Of a stretch of 64,000 bases of DNA, positions 1-10,082 are shown in pieces. Position numbers and translations under genes: made by a program. The stretch is taken from positions 77,370,119-77,434,118 of the forward strand of contig JAVIAB010000124.1 of assembly GCA_032433765.1 (NCBI GenBank), given 5' to 3'. Below the pieces are notes generated by a model. That model worked only from the letters and a program-made list of their open reading frames with translations. It had not been told where the DNA came from and ran no database searches. Each line of letters opens with the position of its first letter. Position 1 is the stretch's first letter. This DNA is from Megaustenia siamemsis. Taxonomy: Eukaryota; Mollusca; Gastropoda; Stylommatophora; Ariophantidae.

Positions 1-316
1 CAGTGTCACCTGACTTCTTGTAACATTATGTAACATAAATGTAACATCAGGTGCTCTAAAAATAATAATTTATCTCAACTTTTGACACAGTCCCATGTGT
101 TCACACTTGGCAAAACATGGAGACTCAAAATTCCTGACTCAGGTTGATTTATGACCTGAGTTTCACCACATAGACTGGACATGTTACAATATCTATTATC
201 GGTACTGTTGCCGTAAGTCTGTTCGGTGGCCGCATAGTGTTATTCGCTGTATTTCCCGAGTCACAAACGTATAACTTAACAAGGTTATTTGATGTCTGCC
301 GATGACCAGGAAATTT

Positions 317-318
<2 letters not shown>

Positions 319-370
<52 letters not shown>
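319..370 (+). repeat. Poly-G tract, about 52 bases
   Basis: An uninterrupted run of about 52 G on the plus strand. It produces spurious poly-Gly and poly-Pro open frames on the two strands. It could form G-quadruplex structure, but its true length is doubtful because homopolymers this long are hard to sequence. Confidence 0.9.
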
Positions 371-371
<1 letters not shown>

Positions 372-654
372 AGATATAGAGAGATATGGCCAAGCCAGAA
401 GTGCTAATAAGGAAAGTACACAGACAGGGGTAATGTTTGAACACAGGAAAACTTTGAGGAATTTGTGTTTTGTTGCTGTAAATTTTACTACGGTTTCATA
501 ATCTAGGGTTAAATCCTTTGATATGTCAATTTGTAGGGGAAAAAAGGAGAGAATTGAGTGGAAGAAAAAGAAGACAAAACAGCAAAGTTTTGAATCAATT
601 AAATATGAAAAAATACAACTATTTAACACACAATTAGAACAAGACAACTGAAAT

Positions 655-835
655 TTGTGGGATATGTAAAGAGATACAATACCTTAGTGAAGTCATCTTG
701 GATGGGAAATTACAAAGTTGAAGAGGCAGACCAAAACTAAAGTGGACTGATAACATCAACATATAGATAGGTGAACCTATGACAAGGCAAGAGACAGAGT
801 AGCCAACCTTTGATGTGGAGGTAGCATCAAATGAT
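655..835 (+). mobile_element. LINE 3'-end fragment (same family as 61434-62372)
   Basis: Translates in pieces as a Trp-Gly-Tyr-Val-Lys-Arg / Arg-Gly-Arg-Pro-Lys-Leu-Lys-Trp-Thr-Asp-like tail, the C-terminal signature of RTE-like reverse-transcriptase proteins. It ends in AAATGATGAATG, a short degenerate repeat tail. It matches the tail of the element at 61.4-62.4 kb by eye. It has indels and no intact frame. Confidence 0.65.
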
Positions 836-964
836 GAATGAACACATGAAAATAATCATAAATAAATTGTGATAGAAAAAAACAGGGAGAGAAAAGAAAA
901 TTTAAATGTAGCAAATATAAAAAAGTAACCAATACTACAGAAAAAATATGAATAACACCTCACT

Positions 965-2639
965 ATAGATCATAAAGCTTCAGGATGTGTAAAATCAAAG
1001 GAAGGAAATATAATAATGGGACAGGAGAAGACAATAGAAAGATGGACAGAATATATCAGTCAACTCTATGATGATGAAAGACCAGAATTAAACAATTCAA
1101 ATGAAGACTCAGGACCACCAATAATGCAGAGTGAAGTGGAGGGCGCAATTCAACACATGAAAAGAGGCAAAGCTCCAGGTCATGACAATATAACAATCGA
1201 AGAGATAAATGCATTAGGAGAGTTGGGAGTATAAGTCATAACAAAATTACTCAATGACATATATAACACTGGATACATACCCGAAGATCTACTAAAATCT
1301 ATCTTTGTAGCCATACCGAAGAAGTCAGGAGCCACTGATTGTGAAGACCATCGCACTATTAGTCTCATGAGCCATATGACTAATATATTACTAAGAATAA
1401 TCATGAGACGTGTAAGGAACAAAATAAAACCAGAAATAAGTGAGGAACAATGTGGATTTGTGGAAGGAAAGGGAACCAATAATGCAATATACATCTTAAG
1501 AACATTGATAGAAAGATCTATAGAGGTAAAGAAAGATCTCTATATGTGCTTTATAGACTACACGAAAGCATTTGACAAAGTAAAGCATGTGGAAATAATC
1601 AATATGCTGGAGAAATTAAACATTGATGGCAAGGATCTGCGAATCATAAAAAACATGTACTGGCACCAAACAGCAGCTATACGAATTAACAACCAAACAG
1701 GACAATTCCAATATATAAAACAAGGAGTCAGACAAGGCTGTGTTCTGTCACCGGATTTGTTTTCACTTTATAGCGAATATATTATGAGATCAATACTAGA
1801 CAAAAAAGGAATTGAAGTCAACGGTCACAACATAAATAATTTGCGATATGCGGATACACAAATCTTAATAGCAGAGACAGAGAATGAACTACAAGAAATT
1901 ATAGACATAATAGTAAAAGAAAGCAATAAGAAAGGTCTCAGTCTGAATAGTAAGAAAACAGAAGTAATGGCTATATCAAAGAAACAATCACCACCATCAT
2001 GCAGCATAAAAATAAACAAGACAAATCTGAAACAAGTGCAACGTTTCAAATACTTGGGCACAATAATAACATCAGATGGGAGATGCACCACAGAAATAAA
2101 AAGCAGAATAGCTCAGGCCAAAATAGCATTTCAGAAAATGAAAAATATCTTATGCAACAAATCTATGTCAATAAAAATGAGAAAGAGAGTTCATCAGTGT
2201 TATATAGAACCAATTCTGACCTATGGAAGCGAATCATGGACAGTAGACAAACAAATGAAAAGACGATTAGAGGTCACAGAGATGGGATTTCTCAGAAGAA
2301 TGTTGAAAGTTCCCTGGACAGCTAAAAAGACCAATGAGGAAGTTCTCAAAGAGGCCAACACAAAAAGGGAGCTCTTAAAAACATCAGAAAGAAGCAATCA
2401 ACATTTTTCGGGCACATCATGAGAAGAGGAAAGTTGGAATACTTGGTTACAACTGGCAAAATAAAAGGAAAGAGAGATCGCGGATGACAAAGAGAGAAAA
2501 TACTGGATAGCTTGATGTCATGGCATGGAAAACAGTCAACAACAGAACTGATATGGTGCACTGTAGATAGAAGATTATGGAGGGACATGATCACCTACGC
2601 CAACCGGTATGGCACATGATGATGATGATAGATCATAAA
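965..2639 (+). mobile_element. RTE-clade non-LTR retrotransposon, 5'-truncated copy A, with target-site duplication
   Basis: One frame runs from about 968 to 2422 with a single in-frame TAA at 1232-1234. Before the stop lies the linker ahead of RT (GAIQHMKRGKAPGHDNI). After it come RT motifs: EEQCGFVEGKGTNNAIY, CFIDYTKAFDKVKH, GVRQGCVLSPDLFSLY and NNLRYADT. The catalytic box has lost one Asp (Tyr-Ala-Asp-Thr instead of Tyr-Ala-Asp-Asp). The thumb and tail follow (FKYLGTIITSDGRC, YGSESWTVDKQMKRRLEV). A frameshift near 2378, apparently a lost A, breaks the C-terminus, whose true stop would be TGA at 2617-2619. The 3' end is a GATGATGAT tail, and ATAGATCATAAA occurs at both 965-976 and 2628-2639 as a target-site duplication. 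The endonuclease half is missing. RTE assignment is by resemblance to BovB/RTE proteins. The copy is dead. Confidence 0.9.
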
Positions 2640-2769
2640 ATTCAAGAGAAAATCTGACCTATGGACAGAAAGTGCTCATTTTGACACTTAATACCCTTAG
2701 GGAGCATTAAGATGCAGGTTCACTGAGGCTAATGTATAACCAACCTTTTTTGTGCAAACTCTATATTAA

Positions 2770-3290
2770 AACAACTGAGACCCTAATCAAGGAGTTTCTA
2801 TTCGCTGATGATGCAGCACTGGCTGCTCACAATGAGTCCATCCTGCAGTCAATGATTGACAATCTGGCTAGATCATGTGATTTAATCTCCCTGTCAATAA
2901 GTATCCACAAGAGTCAATAAGTTGTAGCCAGTCCCGCAGCTATATCATTAAATAACACACTCAGTGAATCTGTGAGAAAGTTCACCTATCTCGGTTCTAT
3001 GGTCACAACCACTGCCTCCCTTAAAGAACAAATAAACTCTTGAATCAGAAAGGCAGCTTCCACATTTGGTAAACTTAAAGATAGAGCATGTGCCAACATC
3101 AGCTTAACACTGAGAACTAAAATTCAAATTGATCAAAGTTGCATGCATGCTTAGTACACTTCTATAGGAATCATAAACTTGGACTACCTTATGCAGGGCA
3201 GGAGAAAAGGTTAAACAGCTTTCAAGTGTGTTGCCTTCGAAAGATTATGAACATCAAATGGCAGGACAAAGTAACCAACTCTAATGTTTT
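2770..3290 (+). mobile_element. Reverse transcriptase fragment of another LINE family
   Basis: Begins with Leu-Ile-Lys-Glu-FLFADDAALAAHNES, which contains an intact Phe-Ala-Asp-Asp catalytic box, then a palm/thumb segment ending ISIHKSQ with a stop at 2918-2920. Across stops and shifts it continues with a Val-Arg-Lys-FTYLGSMVTTTASL-like thumb and a Lys-Ile-Met-Asn-Ile-Lys-Trp-like C-terminal motif. It is not closely related to copy A. Both ends are missing and it has several stops, so it is a fossil. Confidence 0.75.
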
Positions 3291-3500
3291 TATTTAGAAT
3301 TATATTTTAAAACAGAATGTGTAATTACATTAAGGACAAGAATTTATAGGGATCAATGGCTATCTATGCTAGTAGGCACAGCACATTATAATGACTATCT
3401 AATAAACTACAGGAATCTCTAACATATATACCCTATACCATCAGCAAATGAGTATCAATAGACCTGACATGCAGTGAGGTAAAACTTAGCTACAAACAAC

Positions 3501-3979
3501 AGCAATACTAAAAAAAGGAAGAAAAAAGTGGTATGGTGACAGCTTTACGTGGTAATGGACCATGCTTATGTTTACACATCGGTTCGGGTTGCACACACAG
3601 AGGTAGACGTGCATAGTTTACACATATCCTGTACCCACCTCACCATATTTTTAGAACCCTTCCTTTCCATCTTCTCACCTGACTCCCTGGTCAGAGAGAT
3701 TTATAGTCGGTCCTCCTGCCGTCTCAATTTAGTCCATTTGGAGACTGACCCAGCTCAGGAACACAGGGAAGTGACCATTTTTTATTTTTCCTCTCTTTAG
3801 TATCTAGCTTATTATCGCCATGTAGTTAGATTTGTTAATATATCGTTATATATAATTTTTGTGTTTGTTGTTCGTCCAGATGAAGGCCTACTTGGCCGAA
3901 ACGTCGACTTTTGTTTCGTCCATTACCACGTAAAGCTGTCACCATACCACTTTTTTCTTCCCTTTTTTTAGTATTGCTA
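3501..3979. mobile_element. Foldback element with about 60-bp inverted termini and a hammerhead-like core
   Basis: The left end (3501-3560) and right end (about 3920-3979) are reverse complements, with one indel by eye. They share AGCAATACTAAAAAAAGG and GTGGTATGGTGACAGC / TTTACGTGGTAATGGAC. Inside, near 3876-3905, is CCAGATGAAGGCC-tact-TGGCCGAAACGTC. This resembles the catalytic core of the hammerhead ribozymes known from Penelope-like elements and retrozymes, with A in place of the U of the CUGAUGA box and a good stem II. It has no coding capacity. It could be a non-autonomous Penelope-related unit or a MITE that captured this motif. Confidence 0.6.
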
Positions 3980-4703
3980 TTATCATCAGCTTTACAGCAG
4001 CTTCGCATCTCTACACATCTTGGTGCATCTTGATGCCTTTACCGCTACAAACAACATCTCAATCTACTAAGTGTTTTGATAAATCATCTTTATCACATTT
4101 CAACATAGCTTTTTTTCATTGGTGCTTGCAAAACTCTCATTTATATACAAATTTGTATTTTTTCTACAGCACTTTCTGTTTATATTGGTACATTACTAGT
4201 TTGTTACAGCATGGCAACATTAATGATATTGGTGATGAAGATATTTGCAATTATTGAGTCTTTTTGTGGGCTGATATTGAAAAATATGAGAATAATGTAT
4301 TTATCTTTGTGGATTACACAATTGATGTAAATATCACATTTATATTAAAATGTGTAACATTTACCATATATGTTATATGTTCTTAAAACAATAACCCCAA
4401 AAGCTTTATTTAATTACATTCTCTCCATTTATTTAGATAAACTTAAAAATATGGTAAAACCAACAGAAACTAAACTCTTCAAATCAATTACTTCATCCCT
4501 CACATATTGCAATTTCCCATGACAGCTTGATCAATGTGATACAAATCTGGGCCACTAACTTTAACTTGCTAACTATCTAATTAAATCTCTAAGTATCTGA
4601 TCAGCAATAACTTGCCTTAAAACCTAAACAACACACACCACACAACAGTAAGAAACAATGATGAGAATGCCGTCATTAACTGGGTGCTAAAGCAGTCTGT
4701 TAC

Positions 4704-4782
4704 CTTGGACAGGTTATGGTACTCAAGGAGGTCAGGCCGGTGCCTGTGTATGAGTGCACAGAATGCAAGACCATCTTTAAAA
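4704..4782 (-). CDS. Actn: Alpha-actinin alternative exon 5b (CH2 core, Phe version)
   Basis: A 79-nt exon that completes the same Ser codon and reads [16 protein letters not shown], then [10 protein letters not shown]. The acceptor is a pyrimidine-rich TTATTTTCCTCAG|TTTT and the donor CCAAG|GTAACAG. It covers exactly the same CH2 segment as exon 5a. Including both in one mRNA would duplicate the helix and, with 79+79 nt, shift the frame, so alternative use is the natural reading. The Ser-Phe-Lys-Asp-Gly form resembles insect alpha-actinin as I remember it. The next constant exon (expected to start Asp-Asp/Asn-Pro-Leu) is not visible in 1-4703. A CH2 exon from another gene is unlikely given the alpha-actinin-type IHRHRP run, the orientation and the matching phase. 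Confidence 0.9.
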
Positions 4783-5974
4783 CTGAGGAAAATAACAAAG
4801 CACAAACCATGCAACTGAGAAGCAAACAGAACGTGAAACTGCTAGTTTTATTAACAAAAGCACAGAATAAAAAACATAGCATATTGGTGTTGAAGATCCG
4901 AGCAACGTTGGACTAAAAGCCTGCAAGAAATGTCATACTTCATGCAACAGTACTTCATGGTCATGCTCATTCTTACCCAGACCCACATAGCCTCAGCAGC
5001 AAACAGTGAGCTCCTGGTCTTTCCTGTTACATCTATCACAGAAGACAACTAATAGCATTTTGGTTCATTCATTTTATTTGAAACTTTGTTTCATTCATTT
5101 ACACTGAATTGATAGAACTCCAAAGTCAATTAAAACTGCCATTAAGTAACTTAGAATAAATATATTTTTATTGACCAAACAACCACCCCTAAACACCTAC
5201 TGTCAGTTGTCTTCTGTGTAACAAACATGCATGCATTACACAACTACTGCAATATTTGCTTTTATGATTCTGCGAAGAAAGAATATTTGCAAACATTAAC
5301 CTGGTGCAAAAAATATAAACTTTGTCATTGGAGAAAAAACTAGATTACAACAAATATTTTTTGTAAGCAAATGTGGTGAAAATATTAGGTGAAAAAAATC
5401 AGTAGAGTCCCAATAATCTAAGTTTGCTTTAATAATGTTTATTATGATCTAATGGGGAAAATATGCTGGATACTGCAAGTTATTTACTGGGGAGACAACT
5501 GAACTATGCATAACTCTTTAAATTATAAAATAAATTTTGTTTTTGGAAGTTACAATATGCCAGGAATGTTTCAAGAAGTGATTACACATGAGAACTTTGC
5601 TATGGAAGACTGGAGGCTGTCAAGTGGTGATGATGGTACAAATAGGTGGATGGAAAAGGTGAGCAAGAAGCGATGTATACTCAGAATATAATAATTGGTG
5701 AGAATCTGTATGACAATGAAGTAGATGATGGTGAAATTGGGAAAGTACTAGACAAAACAAGGAGAATGTGCCATTGCAGCAATGTCTAAAGCTCAGCAAA
5801 ACTGTATAAATATTACTGCCATGAAAGGAGAGAAGGTGAAAGTGGGAGATAGCAATTAATAAGCTATTAATGATGCTGCGAAACTTTGTCACTAAGAGAT
5901 AGAAGCAAAACAGGGGCATTCAATTGTCCATTTACTTCAGGCAGATGAGCAGTGTTAAAAAACATGCATCCCTT

Positions 5975-6118
5975 TTCTAAAGAGAGAAAATACTAGATAG
6001 TTTGGTGTCATGGCATGGAAAACAATCAACAGCAGAACTGATATGATGCACGGTAGATAGAAGATTGTTGAAGGACATGATCGCCTACGCCAACTGGTAT
6101 GGCACATGATGATGAAGA
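5975..6118 (+). mobile_element. RTE 3'-terminal fragment (copy A family)
   Basis: About 140 bp nearly identical to the last part of copy A, from AAGAGAGAAAATACT to GGTATGGCACATGATGATG. It covers only the C-terminal codons and short GAT tail. It is severely 5'-truncated, as is common for target-primed reverse transcription. Confidence 0.85.
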
Positions 6119-6394
6119 TCCCTTTTCTACTGTGGGTAAAAATGTAGTCTAAATTAACAACAGCTACTTGCACTAACTTCAGCAGCACCTTATGCCACAC
6201 ATTGTATATACAAATATTTATGGGGAAAGTTGTTACTATTTTGTGTATGTTAGAAAACTGAGACTCTCCTTCGTATATGGCATCTACAATTAGTATCAAT
6301 GACATAGACACAAGTAAAATGAGCAAAAGCAAAAAAATGCACTGACTACTTGCTATATCTGACAAAATATATATATATATAACAAAATAAATTT

Positions 6395-6607
6395 AAAAAA
6401 AAAAAAAGTAAAGTACCCCCATCACGCCAAGTAGTGGCGTATAGGGAATATGGTGTTAGTGACCATAAATTTTACAGACCTTCACAACATGATTTTTGGG
6501 GTAATGTGGTCGGCATTACGCCCGTGCCGCTTTACTTTCCCAGAAAAAAATCCGGTGCCTATTTAAGGCTGGGTGAACCCCGAAGCCATCGGTTGGGATC
6601 GAACCCT
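6395..6607 (-). mobile_element. tRNA-derived SINE, family 1, head-truncated
   Basis: Minus-strand copy of the SINE seen complete at 15696-15897. It has the 3' tail AAAGTAAAGTACCCC (plus-strand view), the body with GTGGTCGGCATTACGCCCG, and the B-box GGTTGGGATCGAACCCT. The A-box half of the tRNA-like head is missing after 6607. It sits next to an A-rich/TA-rich stretch at 6367-6407. Confidence 0.8.
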
Positions 6608-7162
6608 TATAATAAAATCAGTTGTAACTTGTACACACTCTAACTAGTAGTGAAGATGGGGAACATTTTATTTGAATTTAACTTGACAAGAAAACACTCT
6701 AACATGTTTGAGAATTTCCATTTAACTTGAAAAAAAGGAAAAAAATTAAACAAAAATGAAATCATAGATTAACATTCAATCAAAGTAGTTGCCCTCCAGA
6801 TACTAAAGTGCAAGAACAACTAACATGTGAGATCAAGACATTCAGAAGGTCTACTAATTTCACTAGAAAACACAATAGAAATTTGCATTACATTTGCCTT
6901 TTTATTTCTGTACAATCTGAGATTGTATTGTCCTACTAGACAGAACCAGTCTATTTTCAGACAAGAAAAAAGGCACAGTTGCAAGCTGTAGCAGACCTCA
7001 ACTGTTTGTTTTCCTTACAACCAGCAATATGTTCACTTCTTATCATGGAGCTTACTCTACAGTTGATCCCCAAACACTGGAAAGAGTTGGCACATTAATC
7101 AAACTAGGAGCAAGAATGTCTCAGATTTCATCAAGTACTAACCTCAACACATGCAAACTCTA

Positions 7163-8806
7163 ACAAGTAACTGTAAGCAATATTGGTTGACCAGTAACTG
7201 TAAGCAATATTGGTTGGCCAGTAACTGTAAGCAATATTGGTTGACCAGTAACTGTAAGCAATATTGGTTGGCCAGTAACTGTAAGCAATATTGGTTGACC
7301 AGTAACTGTAAGCAATGTTGGTTGACCAGTAACTGTAAGCAATATTGGTTGACCAGTAACTGTAAGCAATATTGGTTGACCAGTAACTGTAAGCAATATT
7401 GGTTGACCAGTAACTGTAAGCAATATTGGTTGACCAGTAACTGTAAGCAATATTGGTTGACCAGTAACTGTAAGTAATATTGGTTGACCAGTAACTGTAA
7501 GCAATATTGGTTGACCAGTAACTGTAAGCAATATTGGTTGACCAGTAACTGTAAGCAATATTGGTTGACCAGTAACTGTAAGCAATATTGGTTGACCAGT
7601 AACTGTAAGCAATATTGGTTGACCAGTAACTGTAAGCAATATTGGTTGACCAGTAACTGTAAGCAATATTGGTTGACCAGTAACTGTAAGCAATATTGGT
7701 TGACCAGTAACTGTAAGCAATATTGGTTGACCAGTAACTGTAAGCAATATTGGTTGACCAGTAACTGTAAGTAATATTGGTTGACCAGTAACTGTAAGTA
7801 ATATTGGTTGACCAGTAACTGTAAGTAATATTGGTTGACCAGTAACTGTAAGCAATATTGGTTGACCAGTAACTGTAAGCAATATTGGTTGACCAGTAAC
7901 TGTAAGCAATATTGGTTGACCAGTAACTGTAAGCAACATTGGTTGACCAGTAACTACCAGTAAAAATCGTTTGCAAGTTACAGTCAGTAAGAACAGTTGA
8001 CCAGTAACTGTCAGTAAGAACAGTTGACTAGTAACTACCAGTAAAAATGGTTGATCAGTGACTACCAGTAAAAATAGTTTGCAAGTTACTGTCACTAAGA
8101 ACGGTTGGTCAGTAACTGTCAGTAAGAATGGTTGGCCAGTAACTGTCAGTAAGAACAGTTGACCAGTAACTACCAGTAAAAATGGTTGACCAGTGACTAC
8201 CAGTAAAAATAGTTTGCAAGTTACTGTCAGTAAGAATGGTTGGCCAGTAACTGTCAGTAAGAATGGTTGGCCAGTAACTGTCAGTAAGAATGGTTGGCCA
8301 GTAACTGTCAGTAAGAATGGTTGGCCAGTAACTGTCAGTAAGAACGGTTGGCCAGTAACTGTCAGTAAGAATGGTTGGCCAGTAACTGTCAGTAAGAACG
8401 GTTGGCCAGTAACTGTCAGTAAGAATGGTTGGCCAGTAACTGTAAGAATGGTTGGCCAGTAACTGTCAGTAAGAACGGTTGGCCAGTAACTGTCAGTAAG
8501 AATGGTTGACCAGTAACTGTCAGTAAGAACGGTTGGCCAGTAACTGTCAGTAAGAATGGTTGGCCAGTAACTGTAAGAATGGTTGGCCAGTAACTGTCAG
8601 TGAGAACGGTTGGCCAGTAACTGTCAGTAAGAATGGTTGACCAGTAACTGTCAGTAAGAACGGTTGGCCAGTAACTGTCAGTAAGAATGGTTGGCCAGTA
8701 ACTGTAAGAATGGTTGGCCAGTAACTGTCAGTAAGAACGGTTGGCCAGTAACTGTCAGTAAGAACGGTTGGCCAGTAACTGTCAGTAAGAATGGTTGGCC
8801 AGTACC
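7163..8806. repeat. 1.6-kb satellite of 27-bp units in two subfamilies
   Basis: The unit in 7163-7955 is close to ACCAGTAACTGTAAGCAAT + ATTGGTTG, about 30 copies. From about 8090 to 8806 the unit is GCCAGTAACTGTCAGTAAG + AATGGTTG, with occasional 22-bp short units such as those near 8442 and 8575. A mixed zone (7956-8090) joins them. Because 27 is divisible by 3, both strands stay open over hundreds of codons, giving false proteins with a 9-residue repeat. It lies in the intron between alternative exons 5a and 5b. Confidence 0.95.
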
Positions 8807-8945
8807 AAGGTTGACTACCCACTGTTCAAACACCAAACAAAGCCACATCAGCAAATAACTTTGGGGGAAGAGGTTATGTTTACAACACTGGGGAAAAAAA
8901 TTCACAAATAATCAACAACAGAAAAAAAAAACAAAGAACAATAGA

Positions 8946-9036
8946 TGATCTGAAGCAGGATCGAACCCATACTCCTCAGCACAACGCCTAGCCAATAGAA
9001 CCAAACGCTAGAGCATACGGCCAACTCAGCTACCTA
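8946..9036 (-). mobile_element. tRNA-like SINE head
   Basis: On the minus strand an A-box-like TAGCTGAGTTGGCCGTATG is followed by a B-box-like GGGTTCGATCCTG, with CTAGCGTTTGG between. The spacing is longer than in a real tRNA and no acceptor-stem pairing is evident. It is read as the tRNA-derived promoter part of a SINE whose body would run leftwards into the AT-rich stretch beside the 27-bp satellite. Confidence 0.6.
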
Positions 9037-10082
9037 AAAGAAATAGCTTTCATTGGCTATGCCTTTCCCGCATGTGTACTCGTTCACGAAGACAAATCAG
9101 GAATAAATTGTATATCTGTAATTTCCTATTAAGACAAGTATCTCCCATAAGGCTGAATACTTTGATCAGACTTAGTCTCCGAAGCCTCATGACCCAATCA
9201 ATCAACTGAAAAGCAGAGATCAACTTCTTGTCTCCCAACAGAGTAACGGACATCACCTAAACAAACTAGACATTTCATACAATGCAAACTGCTGATTCTG
9301 CAACTATCATAAGAAATCTGTGGATTATCTGTTACTACCCAGTTCAGTCCACTGATCAATGATGTCAGTAACACCTCCTACCACTGACAACACAGTAAGA
9401 ATAGTAAGCACCTTTGTGTTGGACTATTGTAATGCATTTTGTAATCTTAATGGGCAAATAACATTGATTTGAACAGAAACCATACAGTTTTATTTCATTT
9501 TTGGCTTCCTTGTTAAATATCTGCTGTAGTTAATCTGTAAAATTTTTGTCTATCCTAGGAAGTAATATGTTACATGATGCTGTTATAATATATCTCATCA
9601 TAGTGGACAGCATTTCTCAATGTTATTCACCAGCAGCAATACAACAATTATGTATTCAGTTCAAACTAACAAAGACCTTCCTCAGAGCAGCATGTGCTAA
9701 AGGTGGCAAACAAATAGTAGATGGCTAGCAGATCAAAGTGTAGAGTACACATGACATTAACAATATGAACTTCTACACATAAACACAGAAATTGTGTAGA
9801 CAACAGATGGCTGGGCCCGTGGTTAACAACTCTACAAAGGCAATGAACTGTTATTTCTAATCTTGAATTTCACTCAACAGAATATGAAACCAAGAAGTAA
9901 ATATCACATTAAAAGGATATGATGATGACTTCAGGGAAGTTTATTTGCCAAAAGGTAAAAGAACTAGCACTGGCATTGGCAGTGATAAAATTCCTTATGA
10001 AGGTATAACACAAGCAAGCAATCCATGTTTATTTTGAAGAGCAAGATTCTTCGAGTTGAATGACAGCACACGTGGAAAAAAA

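Larger units (their letters stand above)
1..4703 (-). other. Actn: Partial alpha-actinin intron downstream of exon 5b
   Basis: It begins with the GT donor of exon 5b and continues past the window edge. It holds a poly-G tract, LINE fragments and a foldback element. The next coding exon of CH2 is not present. Nothing else is recognisable in 1-300, 375-650, 3300-3500 and 3980-4703. Confidence 0.7.

Noticed and set aside
196..647. Poly-Pro and poly-Gly proteins
   Set aside because: They are purely the poly-G tract read on both strands.
3876..3910. Active hammerhead ribozyme
   Set aside because: The first box has CAGATGA rather than CTGATGA, and I could not find convincing stems I and III. It is kept only as a motif of interest.
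7163..8806. CRISPR-like array
   Set aside because: Units are contiguous with no unique spacers, and the context is eukaryotic.
7131..8905. Long open frames on both strands over the 27-bp array (up to 311 codons)
   Set aside because: They follow from a unit length divisible by three with no stop in the unit; the translations are simple 9-residue repeats in several frames at once.
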